38,180 nt of DNA from Dietzia cinnamea NBRC 102147 (GTDB lineage: Bacteria; Actinomycetota; Actinomycetes; Mycobacteriales; Mycobacteriaceae). Location of the stretch: the NCBI RefSeq assembly GCF_001571065.1, contig NZ_BCSW01000029.1, positions 1-38,180 on the forward strand, read 5' to 3'. Shown piece by piece: positions 34,742 to 38,180 of the stretch (its first letter is position 1; each line of letters starts with the position of its first letter). The notes beneath the pieces were generated by a model that saw only the letters and a list, made by a program, of their open reading frames with translations, ran no database searches and was not told the DNA's origin. The position numbers and the translations under genes were made by a program.

Positions 34742-36448
34742 TTGTCACGTTCTTTCGCCGATCTCGGCGTTCCTTCCCCCCTGCTCGACGTCCTGAGCGG
34801 CGCGGGCATCACCACCCCGACGCCTATCCAGTCGGCGACGCTGCCCGACGCCCTGTCCGGCCGTGACGTGCTCGGCCGCGGTCGCACCGGCTCCGGCAAG
34901 ACCTACGCGTTCTGCCTCCCGCTCGTCGCGCGTCTGGCCGCCTCCGGCGGTCGCCGCACCCGCAACGCGCCGCGCGGCCTGATCCTCGCCCCGACCCGCG
35001 AGCTCGCCCGCCAGATCGACGAGACCCTCGCGCCGCTCGCCAACGCCCTCGGCATGAAGACCACCGTGATTTTCGGCGGCGTGTCCCAGGGCCGCCAGGT
35101 GGACGCGCTGAACCGCGGCGTCGACATCGTCGTGGCCTGCCCCGGCCGCCTCGAGGACCTCATGGGCCAGAAGCACTGCCGCCTGGACGGCATCGAGATC
35201 AGCGTCCTCGACGAAGCCGATCACATGGCCGACCTGGGCTTCCTGCCCGGCGTCACCCGCATCCTGTCGGCGACCCCGGCGGACGCCCAGCGGCTGCTGT
35301 TCTCCGCGACCCTCGACTCGGGCGTGCAGAAGCTGGTGACCAAGTTCCTCACCGACCCGGTGGACCACTCGGTGGACGACGGCTCGGCGACGCCCGGACC
35401 GACCGCGCACCACGTGTTCCACGTCGACGCCGACGACCGCGTCCGCGCCCTCGCCGACCTCGCCGGCGCGCACCCGCGGACCGTCATGTTCACCCGCACC
35501 AAGCACGGCGCCAAGCGCCTGGCCAAGCAGCTCACCGGCCGCGGCGTGGCGAGCGTGGACCTGCACGGCAACCTGTCGCAGAACGCCCGCGTGCGGAACC
35601 TCGACGCGTTCTCCTCCGGCGAGGCGACCGTGCTCGTGGCGACCGACATCGCCGCCCGCGGCATCCACGTCGACGACGTCGGGCTCGTCGTCCACGCCGA
35701 TCCGCCGGCCGAGCACAAGGCCTACGTCCACCGGTCGGGCCGCACCGCCCGCGCTGGTGCCATCGGCACTGTCGTCACCGTGGCCACCGCGGATCAGGTC
35801 CGAGAAGTCCGCTCGCTGCTGCGCGCGGCCGGGGTGGCCGCCGGCGAGATCGAGCTGCCCGTGGGCGCCGACGCGGCCGCCGCGCTGGCCGACGCCCCCG
35901 AGCCGCCGGCCCACGTGCCGTCCGACGACGGCGCGGAGGGCCAGTCGGTCCGCGGTCAGTCCCGTCGCGGTCGTGGGCGGGATCGCCAGAGCCAGAACCG
36001 CCAGCGCGCGGGCCAGCAGGCTGACGGCCAGGGCCAGCAGGGTCGGGGCCGCCAGGCTGAGGGCGAGCACGGCCGGGGTCGCGGCGGGCAGTCCCGCGGC
36101 GACGGCCGGCGCAGCGCCGACCAGGACCGCCAGGTCCGGGCGGGTCGGGATCGCGACGGCTCGGAGCGCGGTGCCCGCGACCAGCAGGGCTCCGGCGGTG
36201 GCGGCGCTCGTCGTCGTCGCCCCGAGAGCGGCGGCGCCCCGTCGGCCGCGCCCCAGGGCTCCGCTCGTCAGGGCTCTGCGCGACAGGGTTCGGGCGCTCA
36301 GCGTTCCGGCGGCCATGGCTCCGGCGCGCAGCGGTCAGGTGCGCAGGGCTCCGGCGCGCGCAGCACGGGTGCCCGCCAGTCGATCGGGCAGGCCGCCGGC
36401 AGCCCGCGTGGCGACCAGCGGCGACGGGCCACCCGCTCCGCCGGCTGA
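34742..36448 (+). CDS. DEAD-box RNA helicase with low-complexity tail
   Basis: This is a 568-residue ATP-dependent RNA helicase. Core motifs are in order: Q motif (Q30), GRTGSGKT (47-54), PTRELA, the PGR motif, DEAD (157-160), SAT (188-190), VATDIAARGIHVDDV, and HRSGRTARAG, ending near residue 385. The remaining about 175 residues are a Gly/Gln/Arg/Ser tail with RGQSRRGRGRD-type RG-rich stretches and a terminal tandem series of QGS, ARQGS and GAQRSG units. Such tails bind RNA and promote condensates in other helicases. It is RhlE-like in core. The start is a TTG at 34742, just after a -10 box; no in-frame ATG precedes the Q motif. Confidence 0.9.
   Translation: MSRSFADLGVPSPLLDVLSGAGITTPTPIQSATLPDALSGRDVLGRGRTGSGKTYAFCLPLVARLAASGGRRTRNAPRGLILAPTRELARQIDETLAPLANALGMKTTVIFGGVSQGRQVDALNRGVDIVVACPGRLEDLMGQKHCRLDGIEISVLDEADHMADLGFLPGVTRILSATPADAQRLLFSATLDSGVQKLVTKFLTDPVDHSVDDGSATPGPTAHHVFHVDADDRVRALADLAGAHPRTVMFTRTKHGAKRLAKQLTGRGVASVDLHGNLSQNARVRNLDAFSSGEATVLVATDIAARGIHVDDVGLVVHADPPAEHKAYVHRSGRTARAGAIGTVVTVATADQVREVRSLLRAAGVAAGEIELPVGADAAAALADAPEPPAHVPSDDGAEGQSVRGQSRRGRGRDRQSQNRQRAGQQADGQGQQGRGRQAEGEHGRGRGGQSRGDGRRSADQDRQVRAGRDRDGSERGARDQQGSGGGGARRRRPESGGAPSAAPQGSARQGSARQGSGAQRSGGHGSGAQRSGAQGSGARSTGARQSIGQAAGSPRGDQRRRATRSAG
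36240..36385 (+). repeat. tandem repeats in helicase C-terminal coding region
   Basis: GGCTCCGG/CAGGGCTCCG-like units coding GSG, QGS and AQRSG recur here about ten times with drift. The region remains in frame and its GC-third bias matches the rest of the gene. Confidence 0.65.
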
Positions 36449-36478
36449 GCAGCTGAAGCGCCGGGATGGCCGGCTGAG

Positions 36479-36555
36479 CGGCTGAGTCTGCCCGGCCGGT
36501 CGGGCGGCGGCTCAGCGGCCGCTCACCGGCGGTCCGGCTGAGTCTGCCCGGCCGG
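36479..36555. repeat. 21-bp direct repeat pair
   Basis: A 21-bp sequence beginning CGGCTGAGTCTGCCC is present identically at 36479-36499 and 36535-36555. Partial CCGGCTGAG copies at about 36441 and 36470 extend the series to the helicase stop. Confidence 0.65.
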
Positions 36556-36573
36556 GCGTACGCGCCGCCTATC

Positions 36574-36617
36574 CGAATGCGCGCCGCCTACGGGATCCGC
36601 TAGGTGGCGCGCATTCG
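36574..36617. repeat. 17-bp stem-loop
   Basis: Arms CGAATGCGCGCCGCCTA (36574-36590) and TAGGTGGCGCGCATTCG (36601-36617) pair with one G-T wobble around a 10-nt loop containing GGATCC. It could serve as a terminator for either convergent gene, but there is no T-tract. Confidence 0.7.
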
Positions 36618-36639
36618 ATTAGGTGGCGTTTAGGTGGCG
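36601..36639. repeat. three TAGGTGGCG direct copies
   Basis: TAGGTGGCG occurs at 36601-36609, 36620-36628 and 36631-36639. The first is the right arm of the stem-loop; the others look like decayed extra units of the same element. Confidence 0.6.
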
Positions 36640-36696
36640 TTGCCGTGTGAGGCTCATGCGCTGCGCCGACTCGTGTTTTCGCGCCGGGCAGACGGC

Positions 36697-37521
36697 TCAG
36701 CCGAAGATGGTGATCGTCTGGCGGCTGATCGCGAGCAGCTCGCCGTCGGGCCGCCACACCATCGCGTGGGTGTGCGCGTAGCCGTCCCGGGCGGCATCGG
36801 TCGTCGCGGCATACGCCAGGTTCGCATCGGCCGGGACGACGTCCGGCCCCACCTCGGCGACGAGCTCGATGGTCCACGTGAGGCTGCTGCCTGGCGCGAA
36901 CCCGTCGAGCATCTGGAGCGGCGCCGGCGGCCATGCGTCCGTCAGCAGCACCAGGTGCTCCTCCTCGAGCCGCTCCGGCGCCTCACGCAGTGCGGTCCAC
37001 CCGGACAGGTCCGCCGCCTCGGCACCGCTGAACGGCAACTGCCCGCCCACCTGCCGCAGCTCGACGAACCGGTAGAACTCCGGCGTGAGATCCTTCATGT
37101 AGGGGAACGGCTCGATCGCCGACGGGTCGCCCAGCTCGGGCATCGGGTGCGCGGGCGGCACGGAGATCGACGACTCCCGATGCCTGCCGAACGCTGCCAG
37201 CGCCGTGGCGACGATCGCGTCGGACTGCCGGACCGTCGCCTGGCACTGGGTGACGTTGGAACCGACACGCAGGATCTCGGCCTCGACCTCGACGGGGCCG
37301 GTGGCCGCGGGGCCGACGAACGACACGGTGAGCGACCGCAACGGCGGGACCCCCACCGGGCTACCGGTGCTGCCCGCGAGATCGCGGAGTTTCCCCTTCA
37401 TGGCGGCCAGCAGCAGGGCCCCGGTGAGCCCACCATAGATGGCCCTTCCCTGCGTCCAGCCCTCTTCGACCTCGACGGTCCCACCGCGCGCGGCGGACTC
37501 CAACATGCTCGTCAGCGACAT
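36697..37521 (-). CDS. acyl-CoA thioesterase (double hotdog)
   Basis: This 274-residue protein is of the TesB-like double-hotdog thioesterase family. The first hotdog starts GWTQGRAIYGGLTGALLLAAM and includes LRSLTVSFVGPAATGPVEVEAEILR. The second contains PLQMLDGFAPGSSLTWTIELVAEV and ends with HTHAMVWRPDGELLAISRQTITIFG, the usual family closure. It would hydrolyse fatty acyl-CoA in the cytoplasm. The ATG at 37521 lies 23 bp after the stop of the edge desaturase gene on the same strand, suggesting joint expression and a role in handling unsaturated acyl-CoA. Confidence 0.83.
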   Translation of the reverse strand: MSLTSMLESAARGGTVEVEEGWTQGRAIYGGLTGALLLAAMKGKLRDLAGSTGSPVGVPPLRSLTVSFVGPAATGPVEVEAEILRVGSNVTQCQATVRQSDAIVATALAAFGRHRESSISVPPAHPMPELGDPSAIEPFPYMKDLTPEFYRFVELRQVGGQLPFSGAEAADLSGWTALREAPERLEEEHLVLLTDAWPPAPLQMLDGFAPGSSLTWTIELVAEVGPDVVPADANLAYAATTDAARDGYAHTHAMVWRPDGELLAISRQTITIFG

Positions 37522-37544
37522 GCGGCATAGTCTGCCACCGCCGC

Positions 37545-38180
37545 TCAGCGGGCCTTCGGGGAGTGCTCCCTCCGGCTGCGGCGCGCCCGGCCCCGGGCCT
37601 TCCGGACCCCCGCCAGCGCGGTGGCCAGCCCGGACATACGCGGACCGTGGCCGAACATCTTCTCGCTGCGGGTCTCGGGGGCGTCGTCGGCGGTGCGGCG
37701 CAGGTAGCGGTCCGGCAGCGACAGCCGCGCGATGGTCCGCCACGACTGGAGGTACTGCTTCCACAACGGACCGGAGACGTACGGCAGGTCGTAGCGGGCG
37801 CACAGATCGCGGACCTCGAGTGAGATCTCCGAGTACCGGTTGGACGGCAGGTCGGGGAACATGTGGTGCTCGATCTGGAACGACAGGTTGCCCGACATCA
37901 GGTTCATGGCCGGTCCGCCGTCGAGGTTGGCACTGCCGAGCATCTGCCGCAGGTACCACTCCGCCTGCGATTCGGTCTCAACATCCGTCATGGTGAACTT
38001 CTCCGCGCCGTCCGGGAAGTGGCCGCAGAAGATCACGGCGTTGGTCCACACATTGCGGATGATGTTGGCCGTGACGGTGGCGGTGAGCGCCTGGGGTCCG
38101 CTCGGCCCGGCGAGCACGGGGAACAGGACGTAGTCCTTGAGGATCTGCTGGCCGGCCTTGCGCAGGAACGCGCGCGCCTT
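37545..38180 (-). CDS. membrane fatty-acid desaturase, C-terminal part (cut by window edge)
   Basis: The open frame runs off the right edge. 211 codons are visible, covering the C-terminal half. It carries the third histidine box QIEHHMFP and blocks nearly identical to the desaturase at 28228: NAVIFCGHFPDGA, WYLRQMLGSAN, MSGNLSFQIEHH and TADDAPETRSEKMFG. The two differ mostly in the region before the third box and in a basic C-terminal tail rich in Arg/Lys here. It is a paralogue of the same acyl-CoA desaturase family. The N-terminus and first two histidine boxes are outside the window. Confidence 0.88.
   Translation of the reverse strand, partial: KARAFLRKAGQQILKDYVLFPVLAGPSGPQALTATVTANIIRNVWTNAVIFCGHFPDGAEKFTMTDVETESQAEWYLRQMLGSANLDGGPAMNLMSGNLSFQIEHHMFPDLPSNRYSEISLEVRDLCARYDLPYVSGPLWKQYLQSWRTIARLSLPDRYLRRTADDAPETRSEKMFGHGPRMSGLATALAGVRKARGRARRSRREHSPKAR

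Larger units (their letters stand above)
36449..36696. other. repeat-rich intergenic region
   Basis: This 248-bp region between the convergent helicase and thioesterase genes holds no gene. It contains a 21-bp perfect direct repeat, a 17-bp stem-loop, and three TAGGTGGCG copies, each described separately. Confidence 0.7.

Overview
The window is high-GC DNA from an actinobacterium, most likely a mycolic-acid actinomycete (order Mycobacteriales). Dietzia or a close relative is my best guess. The support is indirect: strong GC bias at third codon positions, a WhiB regulator, a gluABCD-type glutamate importer in corynebacterial gene order, a DesA3-like desaturase, a Tat-exported Rv2525c-like protein, a HAMP-linked class III cyclase, and several genes that look leaderless. 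No rRNA, tRNA, CRISPR array, transposase, integrase or phage gene was seen. It reads as ordinary chromosome, tightly packed with short operons.

Layout, 1-10 kb: a NatA/NatB-type ABC exporter pair (+) converges on and overlaps an orphan OmpR-type response regulator (-), which lies directly downstream of a long-form serine acetyltransferase. An ABM-fold monooxygenase (+) and a Tat-secreted DUF1906 protein (-) converge on a hairpin. Then come an SDR (+) converging on dapA (-), a small acidic disordered protein, and two CNNM/CorC-like membrane proteins in tandem. The second of these is broken by an in-frame TAA. A 41-codon ORF with a good ribosome site lies antisense at its 3' end.

10-20 kb: a 460-bp gene-poor stretch with a GC-rich imperfect tandem repeat precedes a pirin. 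A BCCT osmolyte transporter and a secreted CAP-domain protein share the minus strand. A MerR regulator is divergent from a SulP anion permease across two similar palindromes. An acetoacetate-decarboxylase-fold protein and aspartate ammonia-lyase follow on the minus strand. A PAP2 phosphatase overlaps a macrodomain protein by 4 bp.

20-30 kb: a degenerate PAP2-like membrane protein is preceded by an unusual inverted-repeat cluster. Next are htpG (-), an MDMPI-family protein, a VOC protein and an HSD10-like SDR (+). A near-perfect hairpin terminator separates the last from the gluABCD operon (-). Downstream are a membrane fatty-acid desaturase with a small unknown partner (+) and a WhiB3-like regulator (-) with a recognisable promoter.

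30-38 kb: a GT-B glycosyltransferase and a DJ-1/PfpI protein form an operon (-). A DUF2993 (LmeA-like) protein (+) converges on a six-TM HAMP class III nucleotide cyclase (-). A DEAD-box RNA helicase with a long repetitive low-complexity tail (+) follows. A repeat-rich intergenic region then leads to an acyl-CoA thioesterase, which lies downstream of a second desaturase cut by the window edge.

No clearly new multi-gene system is evident. The points most worth a second look are the nonsense-interrupted CNNM gene, the E. coli-style CysE paired with an orphan response regulator, two unexplained intergenic repeat structures (about 19.87-19.94 kb and 36.44-36.64 kb), the twin palindromes at the merR/sulP divergence, and a cyclase lacking the usual purine-selecting lysine.
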